This document shows, piece by piece, positions 1 through 6,077 of a DNA stretch of 8,244 bases. The number at the start of each line of letters is the position of its first letter. The first letter of the stretch is position 1. The notes below the pieces were generated by a model. The model was not told where the DNA came from, did not search any database, and saw only the letters and a program-made list of their open reading frames with translations. The stretch is from DATAYF01 sp036272735 (GTDB lineage Bacteria > Chloroflexota > Ktedonobacteria > Ktedonobacterales > Ktedonobacteraceae). The stretch is from contig DATAYF010000067.1 in assembly GCA_036272735.1 (NCBI GenBank), positions 1 through 8,244 of the forward strand. The letters run 5' to 3'. Both the position numbers and the translations under genes were made by a program.

Positions 1-202
1 TGCCTTAGCATGAACGAGTTCTCCCTAAACGTCGTCATTAGATCGGTGAATAACTGTAAACCTCAACATGAAACTGTTTGAGATAGCTTGTTCACTAGAA
101 TAATTGTACATATTCCACCAGTTTCATGGCTTATGCTCAGATTTGATATTGGTGGCGAATTAATTCTCTGAGCACGAAGTTTCCTGACCGATGTTCGAGT
201 TA
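1..202. other. Non-coding stretch, no gene recognised
   Basis: I find no convincing gene here. The only open frame of any length (minus strand, 63-248) runs into the MITE-like repeat and has no recognisable protein features. Two short inverted repeats are visible: CATGAAACTG at 67-76 with its exact complement at 119-128, and TGCTCAGA at 134-141 with its complement at 167-174. They could belong to an older mobile element or an RNA structure, but nothing in the sequence decides this. Confidence 0.5.
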
Positions 203-203
203 C

Positions 204-349
204 TAGCAGTTTGTCGGAGAGAAAATCTGAAGCCCTGACGACAGCCATTTCGACCCTAAAAGTGGGCGACTATCGTTCACGTTCGAACCTAAAACGACCT
301 TCCAGTGAGTGAAATTTCGGCGAAAATCGTTCTCTCCGACAAACTGCTA
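204..349. mobile_element. MITE-like element with IS630-type ends
   Basis: The element proper spans 206-347 (142 bp). Its terminal inverted repeats are perfect: GCAGTTTGTCGGAGAGAA at 206-223 and its reverse complement at 330-347. Each end is flanked by TA (204-205 and 348-349), and both junctions read CTAG. Duplication of TA within a preferred CTAG target is the known behaviour of IS630-family (Tc1/mariner-like) transposons. The interior has no ORF for a transposase, so it would be a non-autonomous derivative moved in trans. It also carries a 13-bp direct repeat with one mismatch (TTCGACCCTAAAA at 249-261, TTCGAACCTAAAA at 282-294). The inverted repeat and TA flanks are seen directly; the family assignment is inference. 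Confidence 0.65.
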
Positions 350-360
350 GAGTGAAAAAT

Positions 361-390
361 TTGCGTGTGACACTTCAATGGGTGTACAAT
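361..390 (+). promoter_or_regulatory. Candidate promoter of the BFN-domain gene
   Basis: TTGCGT (361-366) and TACAAT (385-390) are separated by 18 bp. The -10 hexamer matches the sigma-70-type consensus at 5 of 6 positions and the -35 at 3 of 6. Transcription would begin near 397. This is downstream of the ATG at 378 and upstream of the ATG at 444, so it supports the shorter protein. It lies just outside the right end of the MITE-like element. Confidence 0.35.
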
Positions 391-443
391 TAGAGGCGTT
401 AGGTATTCGACGGAACTGGCATGAAAGTGAGAGCAAACTAATT

Positions 444-971
444 ATGATAGAGATGACAGTTGAAAGCGTACGAATTAACCTGGCAACGCAGCAGCGTGTG
501 GTCATCTTGAAATCTACGCAACAGGAACGCTATCTGCTGATCTGGATAGCCCATCCTGAAGCATTCGCTATTGCCGTCGAACTTCAAGGGACGACATCGA
601 CCAGACCACTCACTCACGATCTGCTTAAAAACGTGATTACAGATCTGGGTGCGAAGATCACGAGTATTGTCATTTCAGATCTTATTGATGAAATTTACTA
701 TGCTCGCATCGTTCTCGATGTTAACGGCAAGCATGTTGAGGTAGACTCACGTCCAAGCGATGCTATCGCACTCGCAGTACGCACGAAAACGTCCATTTAT
801 GTTGAGGAAAGTGTACTGGATCGCGCCGGGGTTGTTCTTGAACAAAACGAAGAGCAACCGGGTTCCACGTCCAAAACAGATGATCAAGCAGAATCGGAAG
901 AAGATAATCTAGACGCTTACCGAGACTTTATTAACAGCCTGGATGTGTTAGACGAATTTGGGAATGACTAA
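444..971 (+). CDS. Bifunctional nuclease (BFN/DUF151) domain protein
   Basis: A 175-aa protein of the BFN (DUF151) family; some members have DNase and RNase activity, but most bacterial members are uncharacterised. The family domain covers roughly residues 3-125. The hallmark VDSRPSDAIALAV segment is at about residues 100-112, followed by the usual SIYVEE strand. Upstream, IWIAHPEAFAIAVELQG (about 33-49) matches the family's 'I.IG..EA.AI...L.G' pattern. The tail is acidic and disordered (about 130-155), then ends in a short helical segment (YRDFINSLDVLDEF) like that in other members. The start at 444 was chosen because family proteins begin near MIEMTVESV. The ATG at 378 would add 22 residues of non-family sequence, has no ribosome-binding site, and would precede the predicted transcription start. 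The gene converges on the YggT gene with a gap of only about 33 bp and no obvious terminator. Confidence 0.85.
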   Translation: MIEMTVESVRINLATQQRVVILKSTQQERYLLIWIAHPEAFAIAVELQGTTSTRPLTHDLLKNVITDLGAKITSIVISDLIDEIYYARIVLDVNGKHVEVDSRPSDAIALAVRTKTSIYVEESVLDRAGVVLEQNEEQPGSTSKTDDQAESEEDNLDAYRDFINSLDVLDEFGND

Positions 972-1004
972 CCCATCCAATAGGTTGTGTAATGTGTGCG
1001 AGTC

Positions 1005-1613
1005 TCAATTTCTATGCGACCGTGAGCGAAAAAACAGCTTTAAAACATGCACGAGAATGCGAGAGCACATACCGTATATCAGTACAGCCAGCAATGTGTA
1101 CATCTCTACTTGAGCAGGCAATTGTATCGGCACTAGTTGCCACAACGCACGAAATGGCGTGATAAACGGTTCACTCATTCCATAGATACTATTTACCCAT
1201 GCTTGATCGATCATCAACCCGATAACCTTCAGCACAAAACGCACAAGTAGCAGCAATTGTATATACACAAATACTAAACCGATGAGCAACGGGATCGGAT
1301 GTCTTCCTGGATTGCTTTGCTGGCTCACTTTACCCGCTTGAGCACCACCTTGCCCACCTGGCATGTTTTGTTGCTGGGCATCTGGGGGCTGCGAGACATA
1401 CGGATAAGCTGGGGGGGCGGGCGCAGGTTGAGGCACTGGCCCTCTTTGTTGCGTTGGTGGATAGCCAAATTGCGCTGCCGGTAAGGTTGGCTCTTGATCC
1501 TGTGGAGCCATCGGCATTGGGATAAAAGGCGTTTGCTCATGCGTTGGCAACGGCTCCGTTGTGTCATTGTAATCATCGACGTTGTGACTACTCTTTTTCT
1601 GAAACCATCGCAT
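1005..1613 (-). CDS. YggT family membrane protein with Pro/Gln-rich N-terminus
   Basis: A 202-aa protein. Residues 1-105 are hydrophilic and rich in Pro, Gln and Gly (for example PVPQPAPAPPAYPY at about 59-72), so probably disordered. Residues 106-195 are a YggT domain: a hydrophobic segment (about 107-134), then SEPFITPFRAL (147-157), which matches the family's 'tdPfl.P.R' signature between the two membrane segments, then a second hydrophobic segment (about 168-192) and a basic tail. YggT proteins are small inner-membrane proteins of poorly defined function, linked to osmotic stress and, in Gram-positives and cyanobacteria, to division or cell-envelope loci. It lies 67 bp downstream of lysA on the same strand and may be co-transcribed with it. 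A GGAG lies 10 nt before the ATG. The long low-complexity N-terminus is unusual relative to the roughly 90-190 aa typical of the family. Confidence 0.8.
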   Translation of the reverse strand: MRWFQKKSSHNVDDYNDTTEPLPTHEQTPFIPMPMAPQDQEPTLPAAQFGYPPTQQRGPVPQPAPAPPAYPYVSQPPDAQQQNMPGGQGGAQAGKVSQQSNPGRHPIPLLIGLVFVYIQLLLLVRFVLKVIGLMIDQAWVNSIYGMSEPFITPFRALWQLVPIQLPAQVEMYTLLAVLIYGMCSRILVHVLKLFFRSRSHRN

Positions 1614-1680
1614 ACTCTTGACGCTCCACAGATCAGTGCTTCTCTTACTAAATGGACGCTTGTTGTTGCCTTATATACAA

Positions 1681-3015
1681 TTATCCATAACGTGCCAATA
1701 GATTCTCATATGTTTCTCGATGCTCCATAATCTGTACTTTCCGTTCCTCCACGAGTAGTACGCACGGGCGCGGAACCAGGTTGTAGTTGCTCGCCATCGG
1801 TAAACAATAGGCTCCAGTCGTCGGTATCAGCAACAACTCACCTGCATCTAAATGGGGTAACGCTACCCTTTCAATCAGCATATCACCCGACTCACAATAG
1901 CGACCGGAGACACACATAGGCTCGACAGCCTCTTCGTTCGCCCGCTCCACAGCGAGAGCCGTATACAGCGCGCCGTACAACGCCGGGCGAATATTATCAG
2001 CCATGCCACCATCGACAAAAAGATAGGTGATCCCCCCAGGGGTCGGTTTCCGTGCCCCAATACGATACACGGTGACGCCAGCACGGGCAATCAATGAACG
2101 TCCCGGCTCAATAATAAGCCTGCTCCGAGGCTTATCTAAACTGCTGGTCATACGTTCCATACAACGTTGCAGTGCTTGCGCTAACACGTCTACGCCAGGC
2201 ATCGGTTCATCATGATCGATGGCATCAATCGCCCAACCACCGCCTGGACTGATCTCCTCCGGCCACCACCCCACTGCTTCATATACTTTTTCAGCTAATG
2301 CTAATAACCTTTCCAGGCTCTCTTCATAAGGACGTGTTTCTCGCAACATCGTTCCCGTGTGCGCGTGCAAACCAACAAGCTGCAAACGTTGCTCGTGTAA
2401 TATTCGCAGGATGGCGTGTTCGGCTTCACCATTTACCAGTGGAAAACCAAACTTCGCCGAGGCATGACCGGTCTGTAAATATTTGTGAGTATCCGTTTCC
2501 ACATCGGGAGCAACACGTAGCAACACCGCCGGACGCGTACCCAGCTCCTCGGCTATACGCGACAGGCGCACCACCTCACTCCAATTATCCAGCACGAACC
2601 GCCCTACACCTAGCTGTATAGCTAAACGCAATTCATCTTCAGATTTGTTATTGCCGTGAAACGAGACACGTTCCATGGGAAAGCTCGCGCGTTGCGCAAC
2701 CAGCAGTTCTCCACCCGAAACCACGTCTAAGCCCATGCCCTGCTCAGCCATTAGACGAGCAATCATCGGCGAAAGATACGCCTTGGACGCATAAATAATA
2801 TGCACGTGCGAACACGAATAATGCTCACGAAATGCTTGCCAGTACCGTTGGCAGGCATGCACAATAGTTGCGCGATCAAAAATATATAATGGTGTGCCAT
2901 ACTGTTGCGCCAGGTCAGCCAGAGAGTGACCAGCTACATGCAACACACCAGCGTCAGATATTGTGGTGGTATCAGGCAACAAACGACCAGGAAAAATCTC
3001 GTGAGATAAGGCCAT
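1681..3015 (-). CDS. lysA: Diaminopimelate decarboxylase
   Basis: Cytoplasmic PLP-dependent enzyme (fold type III) that decarboxylates meso-diaminopimelate to L-lysine, the last step of the DAP pathway. With the ATG at 3015 the protein is 444 aa, a normal length. Visible motifs, numbered from that start: the PLP lysine in HIIYASKAYLSP (K78); KYLQTGHASAKFGF (about 178-191); LHAHTG (216-221), where most relatives have HxHIG; the glycine loop SPGGGW (256-261); EPGRS (303-307); VDGGMADNIRPALYGA (about 334-349); CESGD (374-378), which supplies the partner-subunit cysteine; and GAYCLPMASNYN (about 401-412). All expected catalytic and cofactor residues are present. A TTG at 3042 would add nine residues, but AAAGGAT (3026-3032 on the complement) fits the ATG at 3015 with about 11 nt spacing. 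It is divergently transcribed from the pyrophosphatase-like gene and upstream of the YggT gene. Confidence 0.93.
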   Translation of the reverse strand: MALSHEIFPGRLLPDTTTISDAGVLHVAGHSLADLAQQYGTPLYIFDRATIVHACQRYWQAFREHYSCSHVHIIYASKAYLSPMIARLMAEQGMGLDVVSGGELLVAQRASFPMERVSFHGNNKSEDELRLAIQLGVGRFVLDNWSEVVRLSRIAEELGTRPAVLLRVAPDVETDTHKYLQTGHASAKFGFPLVNGEAEHAILRILHEQRLQLVGLHAHTGTMLRETRPYEESLERLLALAEKVYEAVGWWPEEISPGGGWAIDAIDHDEPMPGVDVLAQALQRCMERMTSSLDKPRSRLIIEPGRSLIARAGVTVYRIGARKPTPGGITYLFVDGGMADNIRPALYGALYTALAVERANEEAVEPMCVSGRYCESGDMLIERVALPHLDAGELLLIPTTGAYCLPMASNYNLVPRPCVLLVEERKVQIMEHRETYENLLARYG

Positions 3016-3072
3016 GTAGACAACTATCCTTTCAATGTACAAGCCTAGGTTAACTATACTTTACAAGACCAT

Positions 3073-3101
3073 CTTATATCATGCAAGGGAGCAGATGTAC
3101 C
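3073..3101 (-). promoter_or_regulatory. Candidate lysA promoter (extended -10)
   Basis: On the minus strand, TGATATAAG (3081-3073) is an extended -10 (TGn plus TATAAG, 5 of 6). A weak -35, GGTACA (3101-3096), is 17 bp upstream. Transcription would start near 3066, leaving a leader of about 50 nt. I see no lysine riboswitch (L-box); the leader is too short for one. Confidence 0.35.
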
Positions 3102-3140
3102 TGTTGTATAAAGCAGCAAATTCGAGTAAAATTGTATGGC

Positions 3141-3170
3141 TTGGCAAGAGAAGTTACTCAGCTCTACCAT
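3141..3170 (+). promoter_or_regulatory. Candidate promoter of the pyrophosphatase-like gene
   Basis: TTGGCA (3141-3146, 5 of 6 matches) and TACCAT (3165-3170, 4 of 6) are separated by 18 bp. The predicted start, near 3177, leaves a short leader that includes the AGGAG at 3181-3185. Confidence 0.35.
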
Positions 3171-3193
3171 GCTATGGTTAAGGAGATACGCCG

Positions 3194-3547
3194 ATGGAAG
3201 ATGACTTCTGGCATGCACTCGATACACTCGTAACGAATAGTTGGCTTGTCATTGATCGTCCACGGGGTAGTGCTCATCCTCGCTATCCTGACAACATCTA
3301 TCCTCTCGACTATGGATATCTAGATGGAACCAGTACTACAGACCAGCAAGGAATCGATGTGTGGGTCGGCAGTCTACCAGAAAAAACGCTGACCGCAATC
3401 ATCCTTACGGTTGATCTTCTCAAACGCGATAGCGAACCGAAATTCTTACTTGGCTGCACTACTGATGAGAAACAGCAAATCTTAGCTCTACATAATCACG
3501 GCAACCAATCCGCCATCCTCATCGAACGGGCTCCCTCTGCACAATAA
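3194..3547 (+). CDS. Short inorganic-pyrophosphatase-like protein
   Basis: A 117-aa protein with a strong ribosome-binding site (AGGAG at 3181-3185, 8 nt before ATG). VIDRPRGSAHPRYPDNIYPLDYGYLDGT (about 19-46), GIDVWVGSLP (53-62) and AIILTVDLLKRDSE (68-81) resemble family I soluble pyrophosphatases, which hydrolyse PPi with Mg2+. By eye, Y36-P37...Y40-G41-Y42 match the YP..YGY segment, and D50 and D55 match the first and last Asp of the DGDPxDV metal motif. D74 and D79 match the Asp pair near E. coli D97 and D102. However, the middle Asp of DGDPxDV is replaced (DQQGIDV), the Lys corresponding to K104 appears to be Glu81, and about 17 residues carrying E. coli R43 are missing. At about two thirds of the usual 170-200 aa, it may be a divergent hydrolase or a binding protein rather than a true pyrophosphatase. 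It lies just upstream of gltX, whose tRNA-charging reaction releases PPi, but gltX seems to have its own promoter. Confidence 0.7.
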   Translation: MEDDFWHALDTLVTNSWLVIDRPRGSAHPRYPDNIYPLDYGYLDGTSTTDQQGIDVWVGSLPEKTLTAIILTVDLLKRDSEPKFLLGCTTDEKQQILALHNHGNQSAILIERAPSAQ

Positions 3548-3599
3548 GAACTGCGATAATTCGTCGTACGCATACATGCTACCTCGCACTGGTGGCCTA

Positions 3600-3608
3600 T
3601 GCTACAAT
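3600..3608 (+). promoter_or_regulatory. Extended -10 element upstream of gltX
   Basis: TGCTACAAT combines a TGn extension with TACAAT (5 of 6). I see no good -35, which is common for extended -10 promoters. Initiation near 3614 would lie downstream of the in-frame ATG at 3576, so it argues against that start and for an ATG at 3627 or 3651. Confidence 0.4.
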
Positions 3609-3650
3609 AAGGGTCATGTAGTAACGATGTTGAAGGAGAAGACGCACCCC

Positions 3651-5174
3651 ATGACACAAGTCGACAACCGTTCTCAGGAGTTATCAACTCCACCGGGCAA
3701 AGGAGCGCCACGCCTGCGTTTCGCGCCCAGCCCTACCGGTTTTCAGCACATCGGCGGCTTCCGCACCGCCCTCTTTAGCTGGCTGTACGCTCGGCATACA
3801 GGCGGCCAGTTCGTCCTACGCATCGAGGATACCGATACCACCCGCGCAGTCGAAGGCGCAATCGAACACTTAATGCAAGGCTTTGCATGGATGGGATTGG
3901 ATGTTGATGAGGGTCCGGGCATCGGTGGCCCTTATGGTCCCTACTACCAGCTACAGCGCAAAGCCTTGTACCAACACTACGCTGATCAACTGATCGAAAC
4001 CGGACACGCCTATAAATGCTACTGCACACCAGAACGTCTTGAGCGGGTGCGTAAAGAGCGGGAGGCACAAAAACTCCCACCGCGCTATGACCGCCATTGC
4101 CGCTATCTTAGCAACGCCGAACGCGCCGAAATAGAGGCCACAGGGGCATCATGGACTGTGCGCTTTGCGATGCCACTTGAGGGTGAGACGGTGGTTCACG
4201 ACCAGCTACACGGTGATATGATCTTCAAAAATACCGACCTGGATGACTTTATCATTCTCAAAACCAACGGGCTAGCTCCTTATCACCTGGCACATCTTGT
4301 CGATGACCATCTCATGGGCATTACTCACGTGTTACGCGGCGAGGAATGGATTTCAACATCACCGCTGCATGTGCAACTCTATCAAGCCTTCAATTGGCAG
4401 ATACCGCTGCTTTACCACCTTCCAAATATCCTTGGCAAAGATAAAAGGAAACTCAGCAAGCGCCGCAACGCCCCCTCATGGGAAGACTATAAGAAACAAG
4501 GGTATCTACCTGAGGCAGTGTTCAACTTCCTGGCGTTGCTCGGCTGGTCGTATGACGACAAGACAGAGATCTTCACCAGAGAAGAGTTGATTCAGGCTTT
4601 CACGCTAGATCGTGTAGGAGTTGCATCGGGCATTTACGATCCTGACAAGCTGCTGTGGATGAACGGCTTGTATATCCGCAAGCTGCCACTAGAGGAGCTA
4701 GTACAGCGCACACTTCCTTACCTGGAGCGTCCAGAAGCCGAAGGTGGCTTATCCGATAGCGTCAAACGTCCACTGGATGTGGCCTACACCACCCGTGTGC
4801 TGGCACTTGAGCAGGAGCGCATGAAAACGCTTGGGGAAGCAGCCGGGCGCATAGGCTTCTTCTTCGAGGATGAAATCACCTACGATACGTCGCTGCTCAT
4901 TCAAAAGAACATGGATGTAGCACGGACGCGTGATGCGTTGCTCAAGGCTCGCGATGTATTAGCCAGCCTGGATCAGTGGAAAGCAACCGTCATGGAACCG
5001 CCTATCCGCGAGCTTGGCGCACAACTTGGTCTGAAACCAGGGCAGATGCTTGGCTCACTTCGTGCTGCCGTCAGCGGTAGTCCAGCCACGCCTCCACTTT
5101 TCCCCATGATGGAGGTTATGGGCCGAGCACGCTGTATGCATCGCATTGAGCAAGCGATTGCACGACTACAGTAA
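3651..5174 (+). CDS. gltX: Glutamyl-tRNA synthetase
   Basis: Class Ic aminoacyl-tRNA synthetase that charges tRNA with glutamate using ATP in the cytoplasm. With the ATG at 3651 it has 507 aa, close to the family norm. Motifs in that numbering: RFAPSPTGFQHIGGFRTALF (about 23-42), containing the HIGH-class signature as HIGG (33-36); RIEDTDTTR (57-65); a zinc-site pattern C123-x-C125 ... Y146-x3-C150 (KCYC and RYDRHC); the LRGEEW segment (228-233); and the KMSKS-class loop as KRKLSKR (265-271). A C-terminal anticodon-binding region is recognisable to the end (LGLKPGQMLGSLRAAVSG). The start was chosen because AAGGAG (3633-3638) precedes it and the family domain begins soon after; the ATG at 3627 is an alternative that adds 8 residues. 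I cannot tell from motifs whether it discriminates tRNA-Glu from tRNA-Gln; many bacteria of this group lack GlnRS and use the transamidation route. Confidence 0.95.
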   Translation: MTQVDNRSQELSTPPGKGAPRLRFAPSPTGFQHIGGFRTALFSWLYARHTGGQFVLRIEDTDTTRAVEGAIEHLMQGFAWMGLDVDEGPGIGGPYGPYYQLQRKALYQHYADQLIETGHAYKCYCTPERLERVRKEREAQKLPPRYDRHCRYLSNAERAEIEATGASWTVRFAMPLEGETVVHDQLHGDMIFKNTDLDDFIILKTNGLAPYHLAHLVDDHLMGITHVLRGEEWISTSPLHVQLYQAFNWQIPLLYHLPNILGKDKRKLSKRRNAPSWEDYKKQGYLPEAVFNFLALLGWSYDDKTEIFTREELIQAFTLDRVGVASGIYDPDKLLWMNGLYIRKLPLEELVQRTLPYLERPEAEGGLSDSVKRPLDVAYTTRVLALEQERMKTLGEAAGRIGFFFEDEITYDTSLLIQKNMDVARTRDALLKARDVLASLDQWKATVMEPPIRELGAQLGLKPGQMLGSLRAAVSGSPATPPLFPMMEVMGRARCMHRIEQAIARLQ

Positions 5175-5186
5175 TTAGCAACGTAG

Positions 5187-5221
5187 AGCGGGCGCCTTAT
5201 CAATGGGTGCCCTGCTTATTT
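5187..5221 (+). terminator. Probable gltX terminator hairpin
   Basis: The stem AGC + GGGCGCC (5187-5196) pairs with GGTGCCC (5206-5212) + GCT (5214-5216), with one unpaired T at 5213, one G-U pair and a 9-nt loop. TATTT follows. The U-tract is short, so termination may be partial. It starts 12 bp after the gltX stop codon and ends 21 bp before the next gene's ATG. That leaves little room for a separate promoter, so the next gene may depend on read-through. Confidence 0.5.
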
Positions 5222-5242
5222 CGCCTTATTCCAGAGGACTGC

Positions 5243-5905
5243 ATGATCAACAAGGATTACATCCTGCGCATTGTGGAACAAACCGCCAAAATGGTTACTA
5301 CCGTTTTAGGTTTACGCCAGCAGAACAAGCCCGCAGAGGCGCTTGCGTACCTCGATAACCAGTTGCAGCAAACGGTAGGACTTTCCTCTAGCTTCATCAA
5401 CACGCTGACGGAAGAAACGCTCCTGCAAGTCTTTTCTCCAATGGGCAACATTAATACCAATAGCTGCCTGTGGGCCGCTTCACTGCTCAAGGCAGAAGGT
5501 TCTGTATATGAGGACATTGGCAACACCACGCAGAGCTATTATCGCTACCGCAAGTCGCTCTATCTGCTCATTGCTGCTATTCTCCACGAGCCGATCGACC
5601 GCGACTCAGAGCTGTTTCAGTCCGCCGACGAGCTGATCGACAAGTTGTCTGCCTACGAGATCCCGCAAGCCTTAAAGCAGCAAATTTTTGCGTATTATGA
5701 GCACGCTGGTCGGTACGACAAAGCCGAAAATACGCTCTTCGAATTGCTGGAAACGACGCCCACAGCGCAGCAGGTCGTTGAACAAGGCCAGTCCTTTTAC
5801 GCTCGACTCCAACAAAAAGGCGTCGAGGATTTGCAAGCAGGCAATTTTTCTCTGGCAGAGGTGGCAGAAGGGTTGGAGCAACTTCAGGCTTATCCACATG
5901 CCTAG
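5243..5905 (+). CDS. DUF6483-like helical protein, function unknown
   Basis: A 220-aa protein predicted to be entirely alpha-helical, with no signal peptide or membrane segment. The N-terminus (MINKDYILRIVEQTAKMVTTVLGLRQQ) and the following AEALAYLDNQLQQTVGL match my recollection of the DUF6483 family, which occurs in Firmicutes and Chloroflexota. Later parts look TPR-like: EDIGNTTQSYYRYRKSLYLLIAAI (about 90-113), AYYEHAGRYDKAENTLFELLE (about 150-170) and GVEDLQAGNFSLAEVAEGLEQL (about 193-214). TPR-type folds usually mediate protein-protein contacts, but no partner is indicated. The start is ATG 5243, with AGAGGA at 5233-5238. A GTG at 5207 was rejected because it lies inside the terminator hairpin and adds residues outside the family. 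The gene follows gltX in the same direction, with 68 bp between them. Confidence 0.72.
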   Translation: MINKDYILRIVEQTAKMVTTVLGLRQQNKPAEALAYLDNQLQQTVGLSSSFINTLTEETLLQVFSPMGNINTNSCLWAASLLKAEGSVYEDIGNTTQSYYRYRKSLYLLIAAILHEPIDRDSELFQSADELIDKLSAYEIPQALKQQIFAYYEHAGRYDKAENTLFELLETTPTAQQVVEQGQSFYARLQQKGVEDLQAGNFSLAEVAEGLEQLQAYPHA

Positions 5906-5960
5906 CCACGCCTATTAATAAAAAGGACTTCCTGCACTAGACAAATAACTATCGTGTAGA

Positions 5961-5998
5961 TTACACTTACTTAACATGCATTTAACATTCATTTAAAA
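5961..5998 (+). promoter_or_regulatory. Pho-box-like array of four hexamer repeats
   Basis: Four direct repeats occur in phase: TTACAC (5961-5966), TTAACA (5971-5976), TTAACA (5982-5987) and TTAAAA (5993-5998), with spacers of 4, 5 and 5 bp. A 10-11 bp period of TTAACA-like units is the known binding pattern of Bacillus PhoP, an OmpR/PhoB-class phosphate-response regulator. The array would lie at about -74 to -37 relative to the start predicted from the TATAAT at 6023, the expected position for an activator. The repeats are seen directly; the regulator identity is inferred from another phylum. Confidence 0.5.
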
Positions 5999-5999
5999 C

Positions 6000-6028
6000 A
6001 TGCAACCTGGAAAGTAAGTGTGTATAAT
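6000..6028 (+). promoter_or_regulatory. Candidate promoter of the CPBP protease gene
   Basis: A perfect TATAAT (6023-6028) is preceded, at 17 bp, by the poor -35 ATGCAA (6000-6005, 3 of 6). A good -10 with a weak -35 directly below an activator-like repeat array is typical of a regulated promoter. Initiation near 6035 would rule out the ATG at 6027 as the translation start. Confidence 0.45.
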
Positions 6029-6077
6029 GGCGACGACGCAAACAAAAGACGTTTTTTTACCAAGAAGAGGTTCACGG

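Noticed and set aside
63..248. Minus-strand 61-aa ORF
   Set aside because: It begins inside the MITE-like inverted repeat, has no domain-like pattern or ribosome-binding site, and overlaps clearly repetitive DNA.
203..350. CRISPR-like repeat or riboswitch
   Set aside because: The arms are inverted, occur only once each, and are flanked by TA at CTAG, which fits a transposon-derived element rather than an array or aptamer.
378..443. N-terminal extension of the BFN-domain protein from ATG 378
   Set aside because: The 22 added residues do not fit the family, there is no ribosome-binding site, and the likely -10 (385-390) lies inside them.
1299..1730. ORFs on both strands overlapping the YggT gene
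   Set aside because: They are by-products of the proline/glutamine-rich coding sequence in other frames and show no family features.
3016..3042. TTG start for lysA at 3042
   Set aside because: The ATG at 3015 has an upstream AAAGGAT and gives a normal N-terminus; the TTG has no recognisable ribosome-binding site.
3576..3650. gltX start at ATG 3576
   Set aside because: An extended -10 element (3600-3608) lies inside the extension, and AAGGAG at 3633-3638 points to ATG 3651. The added residues precede the conserved domain.
5207..5242. GTG start at 5207 for the DUF6483-like gene
   Set aside because: It sits inside the gltX terminator stem; the ATG at 5243 has AGAGGA just upstream and matches the family N-terminus.
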